The notes below the pieces were generated by a model, which worked only from the letters and a program-made list of their open reading frames with translations, was not told where the DNA came from and did no database searches. A DNA stretch of 64,000 nt from JAFARZ01 sp035651595 (lineage in GTDB: Bacteria > Actinomycetota > Actinomycetes > Streptosporangiales > Streptosporangiaceae), in assembly GCA_035651595.1 (NCBI GenBank), contig DASRFJ010000354.1, positions 1-64,000 on the forward strand, in the 5' to 3' direction. A program made the translations under genes and the position numbers. Shown piece by piece: positions 41,707 through 49,148 of the stretch (its first letter is position 1; every line of letters begins with the position of its first letter).

Positions 41707-41785
41707 AGCAGGACGAGTCCGGCCAGGATCAGCACCGCACCGCCGGCGCGGGCGGGTTGGGGGCAGAGTGGCGGGCGGGTGCGGG

Positions 41786-42226
41786 TCAGGGGGTGGCGGT
41801 GTAGTGGGGGCCGGTGGGCCAGCCGGACGGGTTTGCGCGTGACGTGGGGAAGCCTGACGTCGGGTTTGGCGGTGGGGTGCTCGGCCTGCCCGTGTGCGCC
41901 GGCGGCGGCGAGTAGGCGGGGGGCGGCACGTAGCTGGCCTGCGGGTCCGGCGACGGCGACGGCGATGGAGACGGCGACGAGGATGAGGACGGGGTCGGCG
42001 CGGGCAACGGGCTCACCGGCGCGCTCGACGACGCCGAATGACGCGGGGCTGAGTCGGTCTTCGCGGTGACCGGGTCGTTGTGCGCGGTGAGCACGACGAC
42101 GAGCATGACCGCCCCGGCCACTACCGCGACGCCGATGGCTCCCGCGACCGCCAGCGCCGACCGGAAGCTGATGTCCTCCATCCGGCCGTAGAGCATGTCG
42201 CGGAGTCGGCCCCTGCTCCCGTTCAC
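41786..42226 (-). CDS. Single-pass membrane protein with Ser/Pro-rich external tail
   Basis: 146 residues from a GTG at 42226; ATGs at residues 11 and 16 are alternatives. A membrane helix at about 24-47 is followed by a Ser/Pro stretch with an SP dipeptide run from a 6-bp DNA repeat, and Pro-rich sequence to the end. The tail should lie outside the cell. No known domain. It stands 31 bases from the end of the FGGY kinase gene on the same strand. Confidence 0.65.
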   Translation of the reverse strand: MNGSRGRLRDMLYGRMEDISFRSALAVAGAIGVAVVAGAVMLVVVLTAHNDPVTAKTDSAPRHSASSSAPVSPLPAPTPSSSSSPSPSPSPSPDPQASYVPPPAYSPPPAHTGRPSTPPPNPTSGFPTSRANPSGWPTGPHYTATP

Positions 42227-42257
42227 ACCACAGGACGATACAGATCTTTTGCGTTAC

Positions 42258-43559
42258 TTACGCCGCAATTGCCGCCATCGCGAGCCGCGCCGCGCCGTGC
42301 GCACTGAGCCACGGGCTGCTCGCCGGGTAGAGCGGGAGCCCCAGCGTCGAGCTGAGCAGTTCGCGCCACGCCGGATGCCGGCTGCCGCCACCGCCGAACA
42401 GCACCCGTTCCGGCGCGCACCCTGCCGCGCGCAGGTCCGCCAGCCAGTCCCGCACCAGCCCGGCCACCCCGGCGAGCGCGGCACGCAGCAGATCCGAGCG
42501 CTCATGCGCGAGCGTGATCCCGATCCACCCGCCGCCCGAGGTGTGTCCTCGCTCGGTCACCAGCCACGGCGCGAACGCGAGCCCGTCTCGCGGCGGGAGA
42601 CGAGCGGCGTCGTACAGCGACGACCACGTCACGCCGAGCAAAGAGCGGACCCAGTCGAGCGTGACGCCGATGTTCTGCATGCCGCCGAGACGGTACAGCC
42701 CGTCCACGGAACGGAAGAGGTTGGTGCGACCAGAGGGATCCCCGGCGGCAGCGGGCGCAGCGGTAGCCGCGGTCACCGGCACCATCCACTGTCCGCCGGT
42801 GCCCAGCGTGAGCAGCGCCCATCCGGGATCGGGCAGCGCGGCCGCGTACAGCGACGCGGCCGTGTCCGCGCACCCGGTAATCACCGGCACCCCGGCCGGC
42901 AGGCCGAGGTCCGCGGCCACGTCCGGCAGCAAGCCGCCCGCCACCGATGCCGATGGTCGCACCGGGGCGAACATCGACGAACGCAGCCCGAGTGCCGAGA
43001 TCACGTCGAACGCCCAGGAGTCACCGGGCACGTCGTACAGCAGCGTGCCCGAAGCGTCGCTCGGATCGGTGCCGGCGTCACCGGTCAGCCGGAAGCGGAG
43101 CCAGTCCTTCGGCTGGAACTGCCAGCGCGCGGCCTGGTACACGGCGGTCTCCCGAGCGCGCAGCCACATCAGGATCGGGCCCGCCGCACCGGGCCAGGCC
43201 GCGTTCGCAAGCAAAGCCCGCTGCCCGCTGGTAAGCGACTCATAACGCGCAGCCTCGGCCTCCGCCCGCCGATCGAGCCAGAGGATTGCCGGACGTGATA
43301 CGGCATGTCGTTCTGAGCAAAGCACAACGCCATGCATCTGCGCGGCGAGGCCGATCGCAGCGACCTCAGCCGGCGCGGCCTCGTGCACGGCGCGCTGGAC
43401 CGCCCGCCACCACAGCTCCGGGTCGGACTCGGCCCAGCCGTCCCGCGGCGTCGCTATCGGATAGCGAGCCGTGCCCTGGCCGCGCACGGCCCCGTCCAAA
43501 CCAACGCACAGCGCCTTGACCTGGCTGGTTCCGAGGTCGATGGCGAGGACTGCGGTCAC
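42258..43559 (-). CDS. FGGY-family carbohydrate kinase (xylulokinase-like)
   Basis: 433 residues from the GTG at 43559, overlapping the rskA stop (GTGA). Motifs: AIDLGTSQVKALCV at the start, IGLAAQMHGVV, ILWLDRRAEAE, DWLRFRLTGDAGTDPSDASGTLLYD, GCADTAASLYA, TLGTGGQWM and FGGGGSRHPAWRELLSSTLG. Closest by feel to xylulokinases, but the sugar is not certain and no isomerase or transporter gene is near. The coupling to rskA is unusual for a sugar kinase. Confidence 0.9.
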   Translation of the reverse strand: MTAVLAIDLGTSQVKALCVGLDGAVRGQGTARYPIATPRDGWAESDPELWWRAVQRAVHEAAPAEVAAIGLAAQMHGVVLCSERHAVSRPAILWLDRRAEAEAARYESLTSGQRALLANAAWPGAAGPILMWLRARETAVYQAARWQFQPKDWLRFRLTGDAGTDPSDASGTLLYDVPGDSWAFDVISALGLRSSMFAPVRPSASVAGGLLPDVAADLGLPAGVPVITGCADTAASLYAAALPDPGWALLTLGTGGQWMVPVTAATAAPAAAGDPSGRTNLFRSVDGLYRLGGMQNIGVTLDWVRSLLGVTWSSLYDAARLPPRDGLAFAPWLVTERGHTSGGGWIGITLAHERSDLLRAALAGVAGLVRDWLADLRAAGCAPERVLFGGGGSRHPAWRELLSSTLGLPLYPASSPWLSAHGAARLAMAAIAA

Positions 43560-44233
43560 AGCCGCATGTCTAGCACAGCCACCGGTCCCGCCATGAGCAT
43601 CAGGTGGTCGCCCGGGCGCAGGCCGGCCGCGACCATGGGGCCCGCCATGCCGTGGCCGGACACCGCCACCGGGCCGGCCTCCCGGTGGCCCGAGGGGCCG
43701 ACCAGCCACAGCTGGTAACCGACCGCGGGCAGGTCCGCCGCGGTGAACACCAGCTCGTCCATGTGGTGCGACATCACCACGGTCGCGTTGCCGCCACCGG
43801 TGACCGTGCCGGTCATCATCCGGGCGTCGGCCGCGGTCAGCACGGCGGCGATCGCGTCGCTGCGCTGCTGTGCCGCGTTCAGCCGCTGGTTGGCGTCCGA
43901 GCTGGACAGGCCGAACACGATCGCGATCGCGGCCACCGCCGCCGCGGCAGCGGCGGTTCCCATGGCCAGCCACCGCCGGCGATGCCCGGTAGCGCGCAAC
44001 GCCTCGTGCTGGCTGGTCCGGGCGGCCCGGGCGAGCACCGTCTCCTTCATCGACGGCGGCGGCGGTACCGCGGTGGCCGCGCCCAGCCGCGCCGCGGTCT
44101 CCCGGAGTTCGGCGACCTCCTGGGTGCACGCGTCGCAGCCAGCCAGGTGCCGCTCGAAGCGCCGCGCGTCCAGCGGGTCGAGCGCGTCCATCGCATAAGC
44201 CCCCGCAAGCGTATGCGGTTCCCGGGTACTCAC
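43556..44233 (-). CDS. rskA: Anti-sigma-K factor
   Basis: 225 residues from a GTG at 44233, overlapping the sigK stop (GTGA). N-terminal zinc-type anti-sigma domain: HTLAGAYAMDALDPLDARRFERHLAGCDAC with the H-x3-C-x2-C pattern. One membrane helix at about 88-110, then the external RskA domain (VMSHHMDELVFTAADLPAVGYQLWLVGPSG). It would hold SigK at the membrane until cleaved. Confidence 0.94.
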   Translation of the reverse strand: MSTREPHTLAGAYAMDALDPLDARRFERHLAGCDACTQEVAELRETAARLGAATAVPPPPSMKETVLARAARTSQHEALRATGHRRRWLAMGTAAAAAAVAAIAIVFGLSSSDANQRLNAAQQRSDAIAAVLTAADARMMTGTVTGGGNATVVMSHHMDELVFTAADLPAVGYQLWLVGPSGHREAGPVAVSGHGMAGPMVAAGLRPGDHLMLMAGPVAVLDMRL

Positions 44234-44811
44234 CGGACCCCCAGGCAGTCGCGGAGCCGGATCAACGCGTCGCGCATCCGGGTCTTGACCGTGCCGGCCG
44301 GCACCCCGAGCAGGGCGGCGACCTGGCCGTACGTGTAGCCGCCGTAGTAGGCGAGCGTGACCGATTCCCGCTGGAGTTCGGTCAGCGCGCGCAGGCAGCG
44401 ACGCACCCGTTCCTGCTCGAGCGAGGTCTCGACGGCCTCGGCCACCTCGTCGTAGGGCGGCGCACCGGACGGCAACCGCCGCTCGCGCTCGGCCTCCTTC
44501 TGCACCGACCTGACCCGGTCGACCGCGCGGCGGTGCGCGAGCGTCATCACCCAGGCCATCGGGCTGCCCCTGGCCGGATCGAACCGGGCGGCGGTGCGCC
44601 AGATCTCCAGCAGGACCTCCTGCGCCACCTCTTCGGACTGCGCGGGGTCGCGGAGCACGCGCCGCGCGATGCCGAGAACCGGCGCGGCGACCTCGTCGTA
44701 GACGGCCGCGAAGGCGTCCGCGTCGCCACGGGCAGTGCCGGCGAGCAACTCGGCGAGGCCGGCCGGCCCCGGCGACGGGCGGTCCGCATGGGTTGCTGGA
44801 TCCTGGGCCAT
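44230..44811 (-). CDS. sigK: ECF RNA polymerase sigma factor SigK
   Basis: 193 residues from the ATG at 44811; longer in-frame codons lie in promoter DNA. Region 2: FAAVYDEVAAPVLGIARRVLRDPAQSEEVAQEVLLEIW; region 4: LTELQRESVTLAYYGGYTYGQVAALLGVPAGTVKTRMRDAL. Followed at once by its anti-sigma factor. The ECF-type promoter at 44815-44842 suggests autoregulation. Confidence 0.94.
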   Translation of the reverse strand: MAQDPATHADRPSPGPAGLAELLAGTARGDADAFAAVYDEVAAPVLGIARRVLRDPAQSEEVAQEVLLEIWRTAARFDPARGSPMAWVMTLAHRRAVDRVRSVQKEAERERRLPSGAPPYDEVAEAVETSLEQERVRRCLRALTELQRESVTLAYYGGYTYGQVAALLGVPAGTVKTRMRDALIRLRDCLGVR

Positions 44812-44814
44812 CAC

Positions 44815-44842
44815 AAACGATATTCGTAGCGGGAACGGTTCC
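44815..44842 (-). promoter_or_regulatory. ECF-type promoter directly before sigK
   Basis: Minus strand: GGAACC, 16 bases, TCGTTT, ending three bases before the sigK ATG, so the message would be leaderless or nearly so. The -35 lies in an 11-bp palindrome (GGAACnGTTCC), so a -35 element faces the divergent oxidoreductase gene too, though no good -10 is seen on that side. Confidence 0.55.
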
Positions 44843-44918
44843 GGATTGCTCTGCGAGCCAACCAACCCGGGGCCACACCAATCCGGCCGAGCCACGGCAC
44901 CGAATTAGAGGCATGACG

Positions 44919-46436
44919 ATGGACCAGGAACGAGGCAGCTGGTGGCGGGGGGCGCTGACCGGCGTGCTCGCGGGCGCCGCGGCGCTTGGCGTGGGGCAGT
45001 TCATTGCCGGGTTCGCCGGGGCGAGCAGCTCGCCGGTGGTCGCGGTCGGCCAGTTGCAGATCGACTTCACGCCGCCGTGGCTGAAGAACTTCGCGATCAA
45101 CGAGTTCGGCTCGCACGACAAGCAGGTGCTGGTCGGCGGGATCCTGGTGGTGCTCGCGATCTTCGCGGCGGTGGTCGGGATACTCGCGGTGCGGCGGCTC
45201 GCGTACGGCATGGCGGGGCTCGCGGTGTTCGCGGTGGTGGGGCTGACGGCTTCGGCGTCGCGGCCGACGGCGACGTTCACGACCATGCTCCCCACGCTGT
45301 TCGCCGTCGCGACGGCGGTCCTGGTGCTGCGGGTCTTGGTGCCGTTCGCCGCCGAAGGACGGCCGGCCGACGAGGGGCGGCGCAACTTCCTGATCGCGGG
45401 GGCGGCGACGGCGGGCGTCGCCCTGGTCGCGGACCTGATCGGCCGCGGGCTGACCGAGCGGTCCAGCGTGGCCACGGCGCGCAGCACGCTGAAGATCCCG
45501 GCGCCGGCCTCGCCGGTCCAGCCGCTGCCGGCCGGCACGAACCTGAACGTCCCCGGGCTCAGCACGTTCGTGACGCCGAACAGCGCCTTCTACCGCGTGG
45601 ACACCGCGATCGTGCTGCCGCAGGTCGCTCCGGACACCTGGCAGCTGCGCATCCACGGAATGGTCGACCGGGAACTCACGCTGACCTTCCACGACCTGAT
45701 CCGCCGGCCGCTCGTCGAGGACTACGTCACGCTGTGCTGCGTGTCCAACCCGGTGGCGGGCCCGTACATCGGCAACGCGAAGTGGCTCGGCGCGAGCCTG
45801 GCCAGCGTGCTGCGCGAGGCCGGCATCAAGGCCGGCGCCGACCAGCTGCTGTGCACGTCGGCCGACGGCTTCACCTCCGGCACGCCGGTGCAGACCGTGC
45901 TGGACGGCCGGGAGGCGCTGCTCGCGGTCGCCATGAACGGCCAGCCGCTGCCGGTCGAGCACGGCTTCCCGGTCCGCATGGTGGTGCCCGGCCTGTACGG
46001 GTACGTGTCGGCGACCAAGTGGGTCACCGACATCGAGGTGACCACGTTCTCCGGTAACTATGCGTACTGGGCACAGCGCGGTTGGTCACAGCAGGCACCG
46101 ATCAAGACCGAGTCGCGGATCGACGTGCCGTCCGGGTCGGGGCCGGTGAAGGCCGGCCAGGTGACGGTGGCCGGGGTGGCGTGGGCGCAGCACAAGGGCA
46201 TCGACGCGGTCGAGGTACGGGTCGACAACGGGCCGTGGCAGCAGGCCCGGCTGGCCGCGGTGCCCGGCATCGACTGCTGGCGGCAGTGGGCGTTCGCGTG
46301 GGACGCGACGCCCGGCCAGCACGTCCTCGCGGCGCGCGCCACCGACAAAACCGGCTACACGCAGACCTCGGTCCAGGAGCCGCCGGAGCCGAACGGCGCT
46401 TCCGGATACCCAAGCATCCAGCTAACCGTCCGGTAG
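44919..46436 (+). CDS. Membrane-bound molybdopterin-dependent oxidoreductase (sulfite oxidase fold)
   Basis: 505 residues from the ATG at 44919, which has GAGG seven bases before; the ATG at 44913 is possible. Four membrane helices (about 7-30, 60-82, 90-110, 115-135), then a link with RRNFLIAGAATAGVALVADLIG, a fifth hydrophobic stretch. The external catalytic domain has YRVDTAIVLPQVAPDTWQLRIHGMV and the molybdenum Cys in VTLCCVSNPVAGPYIGNAKW, followed by the dimerisation domain. Physiological substrate unknown. Divergent from sigK, with which genes of this type are often linked. Confidence 0.93.
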   Translation: MDQERGSWWRGALTGVLAGAAALGVGQFIAGFAGASSSPVVAVGQLQIDFTPPWLKNFAINEFGSHDKQVLVGGILVVLAIFAAVVGILAVRRLAYGMAGLAVFAVVGLTASASRPTATFTTMLPTLFAVATAVLVLRVLVPFAAEGRPADEGRRNFLIAGAATAGVALVADLIGRGLTERSSVATARSTLKIPAPASPVQPLPAGTNLNVPGLSTFVTPNSAFYRVDTAIVLPQVAPDTWQLRIHGMVDRELTLTFHDLIRRPLVEDYVTLCCVSNPVAGPYIGNAKWLGASLASVLREAGIKAGADQLLCTSADGFTSGTPVQTVLDGREALLAVAMNGQPLPVEHGFPVRMVVPGLYGYVSATKWVTDIEVTTFSGNYAYWAQRGWSQQAPIKTESRIDVPSGSGPVKAGQVTVAGVAWAQHKGIDAVEVRVDNGPWQQARLAAVPGIDCWRQWAFAWDATPGQHVLAARATDKTGYTQTSVQEPPEPNGASGYPSIQLTVR

Positions 46437-46447
46437 CACGTTTCGAT

Positions 46448-46496
46448 CGTGTACCAGGGGTAGCGGAAAGGAGAGTTACCGAAAGAGAGGTACACG
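46448..46496 (+). promoter_or_regulatory. Nested hairpin before the DUF6069 gene
   Basis: CGTGTACC at 46448-46455 pairs with GGTACACG at 46489-46496, with an inner GGTA/TACC pair. The right arm takes up the end of the GAGAGG ribosome site and ends two bases before the ATG at 46499, so folding would hinder ribosome entry. Confidence 0.4.
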
Positions 46497-46498
46497 TC

Positions 46499-47053
46499 AT
46501 GACGTACCCGATGCGCCCGCCCGAGCCTGAGCCCGGTCCCGGTCGCGTGCCGCGCCGTCCGCCGCAGCCGCGGGTGGACGCCGGCCAGCTCTGGGCCGGC
46601 GGGGCAGCCACCGCCGTGGTGGCCGCGCTGATCGCGATCGTCGGAATCCTGATCTGCCGGTGGCTGTTCAACATCCCGATCCTCGCGCCGCAGCGGGCCG
46701 GCGCCTGGGGGGACGCGTCCACCGGCTGGTACGCGGTGTGCGCGGCGGCCATCGCGCTCGTCGCTACCGCGCTGATGTACCTGCTCGCGCTGGGCCTGCC
46801 ACGGCCGAACGTGTTCTTCGGCTGGATCATCGGCCTGGCCACGCTGGTGGCCGTCGTGTTCCCGTTCAGCACCACCGCTCCGCTGGCGCAGAAGGCGGCC
46901 ACCGCCGTGATCAACCTGGTGCTCGGCTTCGCCATCGGCTCGCTGATCAGCGGCGTGGCCGCGTGGGCCACCAGGGCCCCGGTGCCGCCGCTTGGCCCCG
47001 GCGACTACGAGCGCGTCAGCACCGTCGAGCGGCAGCGTGACCCCTGGCGCTGA
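46499..47053 (+). CDS. Four-helix membrane protein, DUF6069-like
   Basis: 184 residues. A Pro/Arg-rich cytoplasmic N-terminus (about 1-35), then four helices at about 38-60, 78-102, 108-128 and 135-158. The spacing and the FPFSTTAPLAQKAATAVINL segment resemble the DUF6069 family of actinobacteria; role unknown. It follows the oxidoreductase gene by 62 bases, with a hairpin between. Confidence 0.8.
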   Translation: MTYPMRPPEPEPGPGRVPRRPPQPRVDAGQLWAGGAATAVVAALIAIVGILICRWLFNIPILAPQRAGAWGDASTGWYAVCAAAIALVATALMYLLALGLPRPNVFFGWIIGLATLVAVVFPFSTTAPLAQKAATAVINLVLGFAIGSLISGVAAWATRAPVPPLGPGDYERVSTVERQRDPWR

Positions 47054-47213
47054 CCGGCGAGATCGTTAGCTAGGGAAATGAAACAGCAGCTGCCGTTGTT
47101 AGGGCTGTCCGGGGCTTTAGACGCCGGACAAGACGGGAGACGGGGCAACGGCAGCGAACGGATGGCTTCGGCGGCTGGCGGGCTATTGCTGGCGGTACCG
47201 CCGCAACGTCAGC

Positions 47214-49148
47214 GTGGCGCTCGGCGGCGCGCTGCTCGCCACCGTGGCCACCGCGATGATCCCGCTCGTCCAGCGGCAGATCATCGACAACGTCATCGTC
47301 AGCCACCGCCAGTCGATCTGGCCGCTCGCGGTGCTGCTGCTCGGCGCCGCGGCGGTGAACTTCGCCGGGATCTACCTGCGCCGCTACACCGGCGGCCGGC
47401 TCGCCCTCGACGTGCAGCACGACCTGCGCAACGACCTGTTCGGCTCGCTGTCCCGGCTGGACGGCAAGCGCCAGGACGAGATCCACACGGGACAGCTCGT
47501 GGGCAGGTCCATCTCGGACCTGAACATGCTCCAGGGACTACTGTCGATGGTCCCGGTCACCCTCGGCAACATCGCGCTGTTCGTGATCGCGGTCATCATC
47601 ATGCTGACGCTGTCGCCGCTGCTCACGCTCGTCGCGCTCGCGGTCGCGCCGTCGCTGTTCTGCATCGCGCTGGCCTCCCGCAAGCGCCTGTTCCCGGCGA
47701 GCTGGCAGGCGCAGCAGGAAACCGGCGAGGTGGCCGGCATCGTCGACGAGAGCATCGGCGGCGTCCGGGTGGTGAAGGGCTTCGGCCAGGAGGAGCAGGA
47801 ACAGGAACGGCTCGAGGCGGCGAGCTCCCGGCTGTTCGGCGCGCGGCTGCGGATGATCCGGTTCACCGCCAGGTACAACCCGGCGCTGACCGCGATCCCG
47901 TCGCTGGGCATGGTGGGCGTGCTGCTGCTGGGCGGCTGGCTGGCGATCCGCGGCTCGATCACGCTGGGCACGTTCCTCGCGTTCTCCGCCTACCTGGCGC
48001 AGATGACCGGGCCGGTGCGCATGCTGACCGCGATGGTGACAATCGGCCAGGAGGCCAGGGCCAGCGTGATCCGGGTGTTCGACGTGATCGACTCCCGTCC
48101 GGTGATCACCGACCCGGCTGGTGCCGCGGACCTGCCTGCCGACGCCGCCGGCATCGCGTTCGAGGACGTCTGGTTCGGCTACGCACCGGACCAGCCGGTG
48201 CTGCGCGGGCTGTCGATGCGGGTGGCGCCCGGCGAGACGGTGGCCGTCATCGGCGCGTCCGGCTCAGGCAAATCCACGCTCGCGCAGCTACTGCCGCGTT
48301 TCTACGACCCGTCGCGCGGGGCCGTGAAAATCGGGGGTCAGAACGTCAGTGGTGTCACTCGTGAGAGCCTGCGTGCGGCGCTAGGTCTCGTGCTGGAGGA
48401 CAGCTTCCTGTTCTCCGACACCGTGGCCGCCAACATCGCATACGGGCGGCCCGACGTCTCTCAGTCCTCGATTATTGCCGCCGCCCAGGCCGCCCAGGCC
48501 GACGAGTTCATCACGCGCCTGCCCGATGGGTACGACACCGTCATCGGCGAGCAGGGCCTCACCCTGTCCGGCGGCCAGCGCCAGCGGGTCGCGCTCGCCC
48601 GGGCGCTGCTCACCGATCCGCAGGTGCTCGTGCTGGACGACGCGACGTCGGCGATCGACCCGCGGCTGGAGGCGGAGATCCACGCCGCCCTGCGTTCGGT
48701 GATGGCGGGCCGGACCACGTTGATCATCGCGCACCGCCGCTCCACGCTGCACCTGGCGGACCGCATCGTGGTGCTGGACGACGGCAAGGTAGCGGACACC
48801 GGCACCGAGGAGGAACTGTCCGCGCGCTCCGCGCTGTTCCGCATGCTGATGACCGGCGACGAGGAAGAATCCGACGATGACGTGGACACGCTCACCTCGC
48901 GTGCGTCGGGGGCGTCGGGCGCGTCGGGGGCGTCGCGCGCGTCGGGCGGCCTTCCGATCTCGGATAATCCCAGATCGGATAGTACGATTTCGTACCGTCA
49001 GCGGGCGGCGGCGGCCGGCGGGGCCGGGCACTTCGCCGGCATGCTGGAGTCGATGCCGCCCGTCACCCGAACTGCTCGCCGCGGTGGACGCGCTGCCGCC
49101 GGTCAAGGACGAACCCCGCGTCGACATCGCCGCGGCCCGTACGGCTGA
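47214..49148 (+). CDS. Tandem ABC exporter, N-terminal half (frame broken)
   Basis: First half of an exporter of the membrane-domain-plus-ATPase type. Given from the first start codon (GTG 47214), but family-like text (WLRRLAGYCWRYRRNVSVAL) runs in the same frame back to 47163 with no ATG, GTG or TTG before the TAG at 47118. A ribosome site and ATG at 47078 (MKQQLPLLGLSG) are in a different frame. Six helices, Walker A GASGSGKST, signature LSGGQRQRVALARALL, Walker B VLVLDDATSAID. After MLESMPPVT (about 49066) the family-like text goes on in the +1 frame as PELLAAVDALPPVKDEPRVD, so the end at 49148 is out of frame. A low-complexity linker (RASGASGASGASRAS) and a small AT-rich insert lie at 48900-48995. 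Confidence 0.8.
   Translation: MALGGALLATVATAMIPLVQRQIIDNVIVSHRQSIWPLAVLLLGAAAVNFAGIYLRRYTGGRLALDVQHDLRNDLFGSLSRLDGKRQDEIHTGQLVGRSISDLNMLQGLLSMVPVTLGNIALFVIAVIIMLTLSPLLTLVALAVAPSLFCIALASRKRLFPASWQAQQETGEVAGIVDESIGGVRVVKGFGQEEQEQERLEAASSRLFGARLRMIRFTARYNPALTAIPSLGMVGVLLLGGWLAIRGSITLGTFLAFSAYLAQMTGPVRMLTAMVTIGQEARASVIRVFDVIDSRPVITDPAGAADLPADAAGIAFEDVWFGYAPDQPVLRGLSMRVAPGETVAVIGASGSGKSTLAQLLPRFYDPSRGAVKIGGQNVSGVTRESLRAALGLVLEDSFLFSDTVAANIAYGRPDVSQSSIIAAAQAAQADEFITRLPDGYDTVIGEQGLTLSGGQRQRVALARALLTDPQVLVLDDATSAIDPRLEAEIHAALRSVMAGRTTLIIAHRRSTLHLADRIVVLDDGKVADTGTEEELSARSALFRMLMTGDEEESDDDVDTLTSRASGASGASGASRASGGLPISDNPRSDSTISYRQRAAAAGGAGHFAGMLESMPPVTRTARRGGRAAAGQGRTPRRHRRGPYG

Noticed and set aside
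41697..41770. Minus-strand text ARAGGAVLILAGLVLLGLGS like the end of an EamA transporter
   Set aside because: Only about 20 residues, partly made by the terminator hairpin; too short to call a relic.
47054..47120. Small separate gene starting MKQQLPLLGLSG
   Set aside because: The frame runs on as an ordinary shadow of the exporter; it is better explained as the displaced start of the exporter gene.
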